Part shown: positions 22,496 to 33,027 of the stretch, one piece after another
Layout: the number at the start of each line of letters is the position of its first letter
Position numbering within the stretch: position 1 is the first letter of the stretch
DNA from: Rhineura floridana
Taxonomy: Eukaryota; Chordata; Lepidosauria; Squamata; Rhineuridae
Direction of reading: 5' to 3'
Length of the DNA stretch: 64,000 nucleotides
Assembly: GCF_030035675.1 (NCBI RefSeq)
Contig: NC_084480.1
Coordinates: forward strand, 115,879,738-115,943,737
Notes under the pieces: model-generated
The model's database searches: none
What the model was told of the DNA's origin: nothing
Seen by the model: the letters and a program-made list of their open reading frames with translations, nothing else
Translations under genes and position numbers: made by a program

Positions 22496-23204
22496 ATTGT
22501 CTACTACATGAAAAGCTTTATTTTACTTCACAGATGACATGCTGTCTCTTAAATCCATCCTGAGTGATTGTAAAATATATTTTAGTTCCCTGTGAAACAT
22601 TCACATTTCTAGTGGAATCTGTTTATTGTACATTCACTGGCTATGGGTTGTGGCCTGAGCGAAGGTGGGTTGCAACAGCAGCACTATCATCGTATATGGT
22701 CAAAAATAATAAGTGGGTCCCCAACTGTTTGGGTTAAAGGTGGGTTCTGGGTCTGAAAAGACTACTGGGCTGCTAGCACATAGGGTCGCCAACTTTTTAA
22801 TCAGCGTCTACTGTTGTACAACAGCTTGAAATGGAAAGGATAACAGGAGATATCTTGATCTGTATTTCATCAACCACTTTGCAGGGCTATATTTCTTTAA
22901 TCAGTTTGCAACCTTAGTAGCACAGAAGAAGATAATTCCAGAAAATTCATGAGTCATCTCTCAGGGAGACAGTTGGGAGGACATCACATGAGGCCTGTCT
23001 GAGGAGCATTGACAAGGCTCTTGTGGTTGCTGGCATTTTGTGCAGATGTGGTACCAGAGCTGCAGTACCTGCCACCATTAGGTGAAAAGGTACAGGACCA
23101 TTTTATTTGATTGGTATTTTATACTGTATGTTTTTGTGAATATCAATATTCACATTAGAGAATAAACATTCCGCAGCCCCAATTATACTCAAGGGAGAGA
23201 TGGG
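22496..23204. other. No gene recognised
   Basis: No repeat or coding frame recognised. Confidence 0.45.
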
Positions 23205-23372
23205 GAAGGGCCATAGCTCAGTAGCAGAGCATCCATCTTGCACGCAAAAGGTCCCAGATTCAATCCCTGACATGTCCAGGTAGGGCTGGGAATGTCCTCT
23301 ATGCTGGAGCTTGAAGCTGGACCTTTTGCATGCAAAACATGTGTCTCGTTACTGAACTATGCCCTTGTAGAA
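23205..23372. repeat. Two tRNA-SINE heads in inverted orientation
   Basis: The left part (ggccatagctcagtagcaga ... aggtcccagattcaatccct) is a SINE head in plus orientation. The right part (ccttttgcatgcaaaacatg, tcgttactgaactatgccc) is the same head on the minus strand. Together they form an inverted repeat with a short spacer. Confidence 0.6.
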
Positions 23373-23374
23373 GT

Positions 23375-23515
23375 TGTCCAACCACATTCTAGAGGGTTTA
23401 TACACACACACAAGCATCCTGTGACTGTGAGGGGTAAATTGCAGTTCCCAACATTCTTTGGGGGAAGCCATGACTGTTAAAGTGGCATAAATGTGCTTTA
23501 AATGTATAGAGGGAA
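23375..23515. repeat. Foldback repeat F, right half
   Basis: Contains 'aacattctttgggggaagcc' and 'atgactgttaaagtggcata', then 'gctttaaatgtatag', the right arm of family F. Confidence 0.55.
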
Positions 23516-23864
23516 TAGAAAGTAAAAGTACAATAATAATAAACAACTAACAATTACTGGCCCTTCCATGGCACATCGAGCACTTGCTTATGGCAGCCAC
23601 CTCAGTCTGACTAATGTTAGGGTTACCCTGTGTTGTTTGAAGCTCCAAAATGGGAATATGTGATGGCTTCTCTTAGATACATCAGTATACAGATCTGGTT
23701 TCATGTTCTTCAGCAAAGGTTGCTAATACTCCATCAATCTGATGCTTAAATCTAGCAGCAGCAGGTTGCCAGAGAACCGGGCATAAGAGCAGGGAAAAGA
23801 CACTGCTGAGCCAATATGTAGAACAGAACTGAACACACTTGCTGTGGATTTTCAACTGCTAAGG

Positions 23865-23952
23865 CTGCAATTCTAATCTGGAAGTAACCCTAGTCCTGTA
23901 AATTCAATAGGACTTACTTCTAAGGAGACCCAGTTAGGATTGCACTGCAAGG
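23865..23952. repeat. MITE H copy
   Basis: Reads 'gctgcaattctaatctggaa', 'ataggacttacttctaagga' and 'gttaggattgcactgca', the family H palindrome in diverged form. Confidence 0.55.
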
Positions 23953-24629
23953 GAACGGCAATGCTGTAACATGAACCGTATGAATATTTACTGTTTCCTT
24001 CCAGTCGAATAGATAGCATTGGAGTGCAAAATGGCTGCATAGATAAATACTCTTACTTCTGTGTGGCACATCTGTTAGACTCAGAGAAGTTAGAGATGGA
24101 AAACATTATTTAAGCCCAGTTATTTTTTTCTGCCAATGTGATGTTTTGCCAGAGGGAAATATCAAGTACTTAGCCTTATCTCATTTTTAAATTGCTTCTA
24201 TTACTACTTATTCCAGATACAAATATTTCTTCCTTTGAGAAAATATTTTGATGATATTCCAAGGAGAGAGCCTTCTTTCTGAATTTCATTCTCATGCTCT
24301 GGATAAAACATTTTGCTTTCTTTTCTTTTTTGCTTCAAAAATTCCATGCCATTGTACACTATGAAAAAAAGGGGAGTTGCTGTACAAGGAGCTAATGCCT
24401 ACATTTACTTCTAGAGAGCTGCAAAGTTTACTTCTTCCTACCAAAATGCCGACCAAATGGTAAGAATGTGTCAGGAAATGTGGACTAGAGAGCAACTTAC
24501 AAGTACCATATGATGTTTGCTTCACATGTGCAAGGGAACCTTCAGTGTGTGACCACACCGGTGCAGGCACCCCCATTGTACTGCTTCAGACACCTGCTAA
24601 AAAGTTTGTATTGGCAAACATATCATGAC
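23953..24629. other. No gene recognised
   Basis: AT-rich. No repeat or coding frame recognised. Confidence 0.45.
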
Positions 24630-24750
24630 ATAGGGTTGTATTCAACTAAGTACTTCTCAGAGTAGACTCAATGAACTTAATGAATCTAAGTTAGTTAGAT
24701 CTATTCACTTCAGATCTACTCTGAAGAGGAATTGCATTCAACACCACCTA
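24630..24750. repeat. MITE J, complete palindromic copy
   Basis: The left arm 'gtattcaactaagtacttct' and 'cagagtagactcaatgaac' is mirrored by the right arm 'cttcagatctactctgaaga', giving a foldback of about 115 bp. Confidence 0.6.
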
Positions 24751-24787
24751 TATAATCTATCTATGTATCCTTGTACACCACTTAGGG

Positions 24788-24896
24788 CAGCCTTCAGCAA
24801 CCAGGTATTCTCCAGATGTTTGGACTACAGTTACTAGCAGCTATCCTGGCTGAGGCTGATGGGAATCTGGAGTCCACAACATTTGGAGGACACCAG
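24788..24896. mobile_element. hAT MITE P, diverged copy
   Basis: Starts 'cagccttcagcaaccagg' and contains 'tggactacagttactagcag' and 'ggctgatgggaatctggagt'. The target duplication is degraded (cttagggc against tttaggca). Confidence 0.6.
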
Positions 24897-24964
24897 TTTA
24901 GGCAAAGCTGGACTAAAGATAGGTGAGTTTTGGGGTGGAATTCAATAATGACTATTTATTGATG

Positions 24965-25190
24965 AAATAGATCCTTGCACTCTGATAATGCCTCTTGCTT
25001 CTCTGAATGGGGGACAGAGGAGCCTGTGTGTGGAACCTAGCCTACTGCATAAACCAAAAATTTATATTTGTTGCCTGACCCACTTTTTCCTCTGGCCCCG
25101 CCCATCACTGGCATGTGGCTCTCAAAAGATTGCTCGGAAGAGAATGTGGCCCTCAGGATGGAAAAGTTTCCCTACTCTTGGACATGGTCT
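24965..25190 (-). repeat. hAT MITE G, rearranged fragment
   Basis: Contains 'actctgataatgcctcttgc' and later 'tctggccccgcccatcactg' and 'gaaaagtttccctactctt', words of family G in an altered order relative to 26283-26636. Confidence 0.45.
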
Positions 25191-26120
25191 AGCCTTAACA
25201 TGGACTCCATATAGGCCGGGAAGTCTCCAGCTGTATGAGGAAAATACTGTTGTCAACATCTGTTATGAAAGAAAGATATCGTGGAGAGCAGCACGCCCTG
25301 ATTGGATATTATGGGCTGGAGCTCCTCTTTCGTATCTGTCATTCTGATCTAAACAAATCCGAACTGACTCATGAAGTAAAAATGGTTAAAGCAGGAAGGA
25401 AAACAACATGCCTAGATAAGATTAGACAGAAATGCGCTGCTTGGAAATAGCATGGCAAGGGTTTCCTTTACAGAGAAGAATGTAAAGAAAGGGGGAAACG
25501 TCTTAATAAGAACCAAACATGGATGCTGATTGAAACCTAGATTGTCTGCTGCTTATGATTTATTGATTATATCCTACTTTTAGCTACACAGTGGTACACC
25601 CCACCCCCCACAGATAGCATTTTAGACAAGAAAAAGCTCCAAGAAGTCATAAACAATAACATAAAAACCAATGGGGGGCATTCAGTGGTGACCATTTACA
25701 GCAGGAAGGGCTCTATTGGCAGAACAAGGAGGGGGGCAATGTTTAGTGAATCCCTTTCCCACCACAGTGCTTCAGGCACCCCTGTAAATCTCCACCGGAC
25801 AGAGGTAGAGAAGGGATTGCAGAAAATTTCCCCTGCTCTGCCAACAGACTCCTTCCCACAGCAGACGGTCACAACTGGATTCCGCCCAATATACAAAAGC
25901 AGCAGCAGCAGCACCAACACCACATGTTTTAAAAGTCAGCACGAAGCAGCCCAGACACACATATAAATAGCCATTTTTATCACTGGAAGGAGCGTCTGAA
26001 AATATCCTTTTTCAATAGGTGCCTCTCAAGACACATGAATGCAGGATTTCTATGTGGGTCTGGCATGGCATGGGCTGTGGCCTGCACTATACGAGAAAGA
26101 GAAGGCAAGCCAGCCAGCTC
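25191..26120. other. No gene recognised
   Basis: Open frames at 25235-25450 and 25685-25966 have no recognised domain. A (agc)n run sits near 25900. Confidence 0.45.
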
Positions 26121-26124
26121 ATTT

Positions 26125-26272
26125 AGAAAAAATTAAAATGTATACCTCACTGAATTATCAAAGAAACTCAGGGAGGCTTACAATCCACAAGACAAAAAGA
26201 ACAATAAAATAATGTACAATCCCTATTAAAATTCAACAATATCACGATTAATAAATCACATTTCTTAATTTA
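26125..26272 (-). repeat. LINE 3' end fragment
   Basis: Minus strand reads a LINE-type end: 'tgtaagcctccctgagtttc' followed by A/T-rich tail words. No coding sequence is left. Confidence 0.4.
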
Positions 26273-26282
26273 GCCCCTAGCA

Positions 26283-26636
26283 CATAGGTATGGAAACTTT
26301 TTTAGCATGAGGGCCACTTTCTCTTCTGGGCAACCTCCCAGGGGCCACATGCTAGTGGTGGGCAGGGCCAGAGGCAAAGGTGGGTGGAGCAACAAATGTG
26401 ATTTTCCCTCCTCCTTTGTACAGTACAGTAGACTAGTTTCTACAAACTCTCTCTAATCTCCATCCAGACAAGCAGGAGGCATTATCAGCATTCAATAGAT
26501 ATTCCGGCCAGGCAAAACCAATCAAGGGGGCCAAGTAGGATCAGAGATGGGTATGACCTGGAAAGAGTTCTGAGGGCCAGATATAGGGGCCTAAAGGGCC
26601 ACATTCAGCCCCCAGGCCTGAGGTTCCCTATCGCTG
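26283..26636 (+). mobile_element. hAT MITE G, complete copy with perfect target duplication
   Basis: Starts CATAGGTATGGAAAC and ends GGTTCCCTATCGCTG (reverse complement CAGCGATAGGGAACC), so the termini are imperfect inverted repeats. It is flanked by CCCTAGCA on both sides (26275-26282 and 26637-26644). It is 354 bp with no coding capacity. Partial copies lie at 4839-5110, 10803-12052, 24965-25190, 36440-36641 and 40690-40850. Confidence 0.8.
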
Positions 26637-27162
26637 CCCTAGCAGCAGCTAACCAGGTCATACTGTGGTCCGCACTGCTGCCAACAAGTGAACAACTTTA
26701 GTTTTCCTGGTTTCCTTCACTAAAATTGCCTTTATCCTCTGGGATGTTATGGTCTCCTATGGAATTCCTTTCCTAACCAACTTGCTATACAAGGTAGAGT
26801 GGGAAGACAATTAGGTGTGGAGTGAAAAATCAAGGCATCACACCAAAGTTAACTGACCAAGGTTAAACCAGCAACAAATTTAGTTTATACTAAAGGTTTT
26901 TGTGACAGCAGCAAACCAGAAGAAACAGTTTAAACAAGTAACAGTGAGAGCAATTAGGATATGAAATAACATAGATATTGGATAAACACATCCTTCTACA
27001 CAATGTTTAGACTATCCTAGTCTATTGGCAGTGCATCCTTCAGCCATCTTGCTTTCAGTTCAGCTTCTTTTGTCCCTAGAGTCTGAATCCTGTGCAATAC
27101 TTTCTGTTCTTCTGGTTTTTCGCTGTTCCTTTTTTCTTTGCTACTTGCCAGCTTCATTTATA

Positions 27163-27345
27163 TAAGAACATGAGGAGATCCCTGCTGGATCAGGTCAAAA
27201 GCCCATCTAATATAGCATCCTGTCCTCATAGTGACCAGCCGTCTATGGGAAGCCCACAAGCAGGACATAATTGCAACAGCACTCGTGTGATTCACAGCAA
27301 CCGGTGTAGAGAGGCATACTGCCTCCTAGGTTTCTGTTTCAATAA
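27163..27345 (-). repeat. Repeat V fragment, inverted
   Basis: Starts 'ataagaacatgaggagatcc', contains 'tagcatcctgtcctcatagt' and 'gggaagcccacaagcaggac'. It is the inverse of the ends at 16535-16695 and 48560-48700 plus more internal sequence. Confidence 0.55.
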
Positions 27346-27380
27346 CCTTTTGAAGCCCCTGCCAAGAATAGCCTCTAAAC

Positions 27381-27482
27381 GAGGGGTGGGGAACCTTTGG
27401 CCCTCCAGATGTTGGTGAACTAGAACTCCCATCACACTTGGTTACTGGCTATGTTTGCTAGGGCTGATTGGAGTTGTAGTCC
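27381..27482. mobile_element. hAT MITE P, right end eroded
   Basis: Starts 'gaggggtggggaacctttgg' and contains 'ctagaactcccatcacact' and 'ggctgattggagttgtagtc'. The right terminus is lost. Confidence 0.6.
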
Positions 27483-27599
27483 ACCCTAGTGAGCAACTAT
27501 GTTCAGATTCATTCCTTCAAAGGAACTGCTTTTGAAAGTGTTCAAAAATGGAAGGCTGCTAGTGGCGGCCTGCTCTGTGGAGCATGATGTGATATTATA

Positions 27600-28310
27600 C
27601 AGCCACGAGAGTGGCTGTATACTATAGCTAGCGTGGGTTTTTCACATTCTGCAATGTTAAATTGAAAATACCTCCCATGCCATTCTGATGCTTCCCATAA
27701 GCTCATTTCAAAACAAAACCTTACAAAACTTATAGTTCTGAACTCAGGCACGCTTCCTTAACAACCCTGTCAATTTTCATGGTGATACACAAAACAGAGA
27801 GAATAGAGAGTTCAAAGTCTAAAAAGAGAGAGAAAAAACCCAGAGCCCTTTTGGACTTTTTTCTCTGAGAGTTCTCATAATTTGTTGAAATTCATTAAAA
27901 AATCAGCCATATTCACAGAGTACTTGTAATCCTAATACCGACCTTGCCCCATACTCTGACCTTCATCTTCTGCAGTTTAAAAGTTTTTAAAAAATGCCTG
28001 GCTGATTTTTAATTAATTCAAGAAATTTTGGCTGGCAGCCTATGATAACACAGGGCATGCTCAGTAAGAACCAAGTGTCAGAATTCTAAACACCAGACTC
28101 ACAGCTGCTGGCTTGGCTAATCAGGGGGCCACACCCACACCAGACTTTGCTTTCACGAGAGACAGTCATGGCTTACCTCAGAGAATCCTGGGAAGTGTAG
28201 TTTGTGAAGGGTGCTAAGAGGAGACTCCTGTTTCACTGAGAGAGCTCCAGCGGCCAGACTGCTTTAACAGTCAGCCACCCTGATTGAAGGTCTGTGAGGG
28301 GAACACGGCT
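27600..28310 (+). repeat. Repeat W, copy 1
   Basis: About 700 bp matching 62830-63425 in reverse complement. Shared words, in order, include 'aaacttatagttctgaactc', 'aaccctgtcaattttcatgg', 'tgccccatactctgaccttc', 'gcctggctgatttttaatta', 'gcatgctcagtaagaaccaa' and 'ggctaatcagggggccacac'. Its right part merges into a family F foldback. No coding frame was seen. Confidence 0.75.
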
Positions 28311-28405
28311 TCTCCTAGCAACTCTCAGCACCCTTCACTAACTACACTTCCCAGGATTCTTTGAGAGAAGCCATGACTGTCCAAAGAGAAATAAAGGCCT
28401 GATGT
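28160..28405. repeat. Foldback repeat F, within or beside repeat W
   Basis: The left arm 'gtcatggcttacctcagaga' and 'gggaagtgtagtttgtgaag' is mirrored by 'ccttcactaactacacttcc' and 'gagagaagccatgactgtcc'. A similar arm is present in the W copy at 62830-63425, so F and W may belong to one element. Confidence 0.65.
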
Positions 28406-28597
28406 GGATGTGGCCAGGGACAGCTTTGGTTTAAATTTGGGTGGGAGGCTACATGTGCCTGCTGTAGAATAAAAAGGTGGGGGAAAGCCTGAAAAGGAAT
28501 GATACTGTTCACAATGTTTTCCTTTTGGAAAGGAAAAGGGCTTCCCTTTTGCCCACCCACCCAATCTCCTCCTCTCCCCTCCCTGCCCCTTCCCTGG

Positions 28598-28805
28598 GTC
28601 AGTGTTGGACTATGACCTGGGAGACCAGGGGTCGAATCCCCACACAGCCATGAAGCTCACTGGGTGACCTTGGGCCAGTCACTGCCTCTCAGCCTGAGAG
28701 GAAGGCAATGATAAAACCACCTCTGAATACCGTTTACCATGAAAACCCTATTCAAAGGGTTGCCATAGGTGGGGATCGACTTGAAGGCAGTCCATTTCCA
28801 TTTTC
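28598..28805 (+). mobile_element. Sauria-type SINE
   Basis: tRNA-like head with a B-box-like 'ggggtcgaatcccc', body 'gtgaccttgggccagtcact', and Bov-B-type tail 'gttgccataggtggggatcg' followed by 'acttgaaggcagtcc'. About 205 bp, the common short form. Confidence 0.75.
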
Positions 28806-29600
28806 AAACATGATTGCATAGAAATAAATCCCATTGAACTCAAAAAGTATGCAAATGATCAAACCCTCCCTCCCTTCTCCTCCCTCCTATTCCCTCCCTC
28901 TTGCTCCTTCCCTCCCCCTTCCTTGGCCCTTCCCTCCCCATCCCCATTCCCTTCCAATCCCCTCCTTCTCCTTCCTTTTACCCTTCCCCCTCCTCTTCCT
29001 CCTCCCCATGGTCAGTTTTACCTATCTTAAGCATGATTGCACGGATGTAAATACCACTGAACTCTATAAGCATGCAAATAATCAAACCTGTCCCCCCCTT
29101 CCTTTGCCCGGTTCCAAAACACTCCTTCCCTTTTCCCCTCCCCCTCCCCCCCCTCCTCCCCATGGTCAGTTTTTCCTATCCTAACCAAGATTGCATAGGA
29201 GTAAATCCCATTGAACTCAATAACCATGCAAATGATCAGACCTGCTTTTCCCCTCATTCCCCTCTCCTCTCCCTTCCTCCTCTCCTCTCCCTTCCTCCTC
29301 TCCTCTCCCTTCCTCCTCTCCTCCCCTCTTCCTTCTTCCTCCCCTGCCCACCCCAGCCTACCCTCCCCACCCCATGGCCAGTTTTACCTATCCTAAGCAT
29401 GACTGCATGGGAGTAATTCACACTGAATTCAATAAACATGCAAATGGTCAAACCTGTCCTCCCCCCCTCCCCCTCCTGCCTGCTCCCCTCCCAGTCCTCC
29501 TCCCCCCTCCCCATCCTCTGTGGTCAGTTTCACCTATCCTAAGCATGATTGCAGGGGAGTAAATCCCATTGAACTCAATAAGCATGCAAATGATAAATCC
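28806..29600 (+). repeat. Tandem array with long pyrimidine tracts
   Basis: Five copies of a unit of about 60 bp (cctaagcatgattgca, gagtaaatcccattgaactc, aataagcatgcaaatgatc) start near 28808, 29030, 29187, 29394 and 29540. They are separated by C/T-rich tracts of about 60-160 bp, each ending ccatggtcagttttacctat-like. The unit shares 'gggagtaaatcccattgaac' with MITE H. Proline- and leucine-rich open frames here are by-products of the C/T bias. A single inverted unit lies at 62755-62825. Confidence 0.8.
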
Positions 29601-29654
29601 ATTCTCAGCAAACTTGCACAGGATCCCATTTATTACCTCCCGGATTAAAAAGCA

Positions 29655-29945
29655 GGGAAATTCACTAATAGACAAAAAACCTTGTGGTTTAAGAACGTAC
29701 ATATAGCCCACAGCTACTTTTATAAAACTTTAAAAGCAGGGAAATTGGGCAGCTATAGTGAATGCACCAGGGGAGCAGGAGACCTGACCTCCTATCTGAG
29801 ATATTGTACTGCCCTACAAATTGGTCAAAATGCAAACACCATTTGGGTTGGTCTTTCACAGTCCAATCCACTTTCTGTGTAGCTTGGAAGAATTTCGTAA
29901 CGTGCCTCTGAGCATATGGTGAGTGGTGGCAACACCTATAATCAA
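29655..29945 (+). repeat. Repeat R, copy B
   Basis: Starts 'tcactaatagacaaaaaacc', continues with 'gggcagctatagtgaatgca' and 'ggttggtctttcacagtcca', and ends 'gagtggtggcaacacctata'. Nearly collinear with the copy at 20578-20872. Confidence 0.8.
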
Positions 29946-30727
29946 CCCAAATAATAGAAAGAAGACATGTGCTGTGCTGATCTTGTTTTAGCAGGGAGGA
30001 AGCAACATTATTAGGACAGTTGATATAGTTCACATGGTCACTTTGAATATGTCTGATTTCCTTTGCAATTTTAGTGAAGTTTCGTATAGGAAATCATTTT
30101 CTTTTTTTCTATTTCTGTGAATATGTGAAGTACAGCAACACTTTGCAAACTTTACACTAAAAAAACTCCAAACATAATTGTTGATTAATCAGTGGTACTG
30201 ACTTCTGCAGAATAGTCTCCAGTGGACCTCAGGAGTGTCTCACTTTGCACAAGATAAAACAGTGGGAGGTGAAATATATTCTAGCAAAATGCTAGGTGTG
30301 CTCTATGTTTTTAATTGACCGTGCCCACCTTGCCTTAAATGAAGTGGTTTAAACATAGCAGGCTGAAAACATGCATCCTCTTTTTTCCACCAGCTAGAGT
30401 CATTGCTGAAGTAGCAACATATTGGAATCAGTCTGATTTTACATCAAACTGCAGTTTCAGATTCCACTGTTAATGCACCCAAAATAGAAATAGAACATAA
30501 CCTCCAATTTGAAACACAAAAAATGCTGTCTTTACCATCATATGACACTGACCAATAAAAAGGCTTTGAAATGAATAAAAATAAATTTGACACAGATTTC
30601 TAAGATGAATAATGAGGGAAATAAACTTTCCTAATTTAGATTCTCTGTAGAAACATTAGTAAAACAGGAAAGAAGCAAAGTAAGAAGAACACCAACAAAA
30701 ATACAAAAATATAATTCTCTGTCTTTA
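29946..30727. other. No gene recognised
   Basis: AT-rich spacer between two inverted copies of repeat R. No coding frame recognised. Confidence 0.5.
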
Positions 30728-31015
30728 GATGGCAGGTGTTGCCACCACTCACCATATGCTCAGAGGCACAGGTTACCAAATTCTTCCAAGCTACACAGAA
30801 AGTGGATTGGACTGTGAAAGACCAACCCAAATGGTGTTTGCATTTTGACCAATTTGTAGGGCAGTCCAATATCTCAGGGAGGAGGTCAGGTCTCCTGCTC
30901 CCCTGGTGCATTCACTATAGCTGCCTAATTTCCCTGCTTTTTAAAGTTTGATAGAAATAGCTGTGGGCTATATGTACGTTCTTAAAGCGCAAGGTTTTTT
31001 TTGCCTATTAGTGAA
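30728..31015 (-). repeat. Repeat R, copy C (inverted)
   Basis: In plus orientation it starts 'ggcaggtgttgccaccactc' and ends 'gcctattagtgaatta', the reverse complement of copies A and B over about 285 bp. Confidence 0.8.
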
Positions 31016-31685
31016 TTATTTGAGCGGCGTTGGCTCCTGATTTGTGTTGCTGAGCCCAATTCAAAGTGCTTGTTACCACCTAAAAAGTGTTAAATGCTTT
31101 TTGAGACCCAGGATATCCAAAGGCCTGGCTACTCCCAAGTGATCCTGTTTGCCCACTGAGATCTGATGGGGAGGCCCTGCTTTTCATTGCATTGCTGTCT
31201 ACACTAAAACAAGCAAGGGTTTCACAGTTGTGGCATTTGGACTTTGGAATTTCCTCTCGTCCATTTTTCTGAATCCAGTGAAGACCATCCTATCTAGGCA
31301 GGCTTTCAATGTCAGACAATCGTATTCTCCAATCCAGCAGTATGTTTTTATTCTGTCTCCAGATGTTATTGTACCTACCACTGTGTCTTTTTAATGTTCG
31401 TGTGTGCTTGTGTGTTGCTGTATTTTACTTGGAGGCATTTTCCAAAAAGTGGCCAGTGTACATTTTATGTATTTATTGGAGGGTATTTTTAAATTGCATA
31501 AAATATTGACTCTGCCCCGTTTCCTTCAGCCATAAATAGGAATGGGAGAGGGGCCAAATGGAAGTTCGTCCCCAGAAGTTAAGGGATGGGGATTTTGCTG
31601 TCTTTTCTTGCCCTGTTGTGAAGTTAAGGTGAAATGGCTGGAGGCAGGAAACTTTTGTTTAAAGCCTAATAAGCAAATAAATAGA
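31016..31685. other. No gene recognised
   Basis: No coding frame or named repeat recognised. Confidence 0.45.
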
Positions 31686-32388
31686 AAATGGTGGCATGGA
31701 GTGTCTTCTACCAACTTCGGTTGGTGGCCCAGCTACACCCCCATCTGGACAGGGATAACCTGGCTTCAGTTGTCCATGCCCTGGCAACCTCCAAGTTAGA
31801 TTACTGCAATGCGCTTTACGTGGGGCTGCCTTTGAAGATGGTTCGGAAACTGCAGCTTGTGCAAAATGTAGCAGCCAGATTGGTAACAGGGACCAGACGG
31901 TTCAAACATATAAAACCGATTCTGGTCCTCTTGCATTGGCTGCCTGTATGTTTCCGAGCTGGATTCAAGGTGCTGGTTTTATCCTATAAAGCCTTACGTG
32001 GCTTAGGACCACAATACCTGATGGAACGCCTCTCCCGACACAAACCCACTCATACACTACGCTCAACATCAAAGACCCTCCTCTGGGTGCCTACTTGGAG
32101 GGAAGCTGGGAGTCTGGCAACAAGGGAGAGGGCCTTCTCAGTGGTGGCCCCCAAATTATGGAATGATCTTTCTGACGAGATGTGCCTGGCACCAACACTG
32201 TTATCTTTTCGGCACCAGGTCAAGACTTTCCATTTTAGCATGCGTTTTTAAATTGCTTTTTAAAAATGTGTTTTTACATTTGTGTATTTGTTTTTAATGT
32301 TTTTAATTGTTGTAAACTGCCCAGAGAGCTTCGGCTATGGGGCAGTATACAAATGCAATAATGCAATTTATTTATAAATAAATAAAAT
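31686..32388 (+). mobile_element. L2-like LINE, 3' end with 187-codon open frame
   Basis: The open frame 31688-32251 encodes the C-terminal end of a CR1/L2-clade ORF2: VVHALATSKLDYCNALYVGL, then AARLVTGTRRF, HWLPVCFRAGFKVLVLSYKA and AFSVVAPKLWNDL. The 3' UTR ends 'gcccagagagcttcggctat' and an AATAAA-rich tail. The copy is 5'-truncated. The open frame and its similarity to 45207-46462 and 53747-54559 suggest a fairly recent family. Confidence 0.85.
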
Positions 32389-33027
32389 GTCACCTGGCAC
32401 AGTTTTTCCCATTGCTGCTGCAGTGATACACTGGGGAAAATCACAGCACCTGAAGATGTTCTCCCTCATTTGTACATTTTTACTCTTACTTTTCTTACAA
32501 ACAGCTCAGATGGGCATATGGTAACTTTCCAGACATGCTCTGAAGCAACCTGCAGCAGAACTGTTGCATCACGTGCCTTATAATTGTTTGTAGGGATCCC
32601 TCTCAGGGTTTAGTTTTGCATGTGTGTGTTGATCCCGCAACTCAATTTATCACTGCCTGTTGTGTCATTGTTCATAACAGTATGTTTCAGAAGTTATTTA
32701 TAACATGAGCATTCTCTGGGTGGGTGTGGATTAGGGTTGTTATGCAGTCAGTTTTGCTATTGAGTAAATTAGTGCTTTACTTAATCTACTTCTAACCTAT
32801 AATATTTGATGTAATCATGCAGTGTTAAAGCAGCTGTAAACTATTTGCCTTAACGCTAGTGTGATGGCTTACTTGCTAAAGAGTTAATTACAGTATTCTG
32901 GCTAGCGGGTGGAATGGGATCCGGTGCAGTAATACACAGGATGAGGAGGCATTTAGGAGTCCCAGCAAACTCTCCCAGTAAATTCAGAACTGCTGAAGGA
33001 GTGGTATTATGGTAACAGATGTTTAAG
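32389..33027. other. No gene recognised
   Basis: No repeat or coding frame recognised. Confidence 0.45.

Noticed and set aside
28834-29562. Proline/leucine/serine-rich open frames and glycine/arginine-rich frames on the other strand
   Set aside because: Produced by long C/T-only tracts of the tandem array, which lack stops by composition.
28806-29600. CRISPR-like repeat-spacer pattern
   Set aside because: Units are about 60 bp with low-complexity pyrimidine spacers of unequal length in a vertebrate context.
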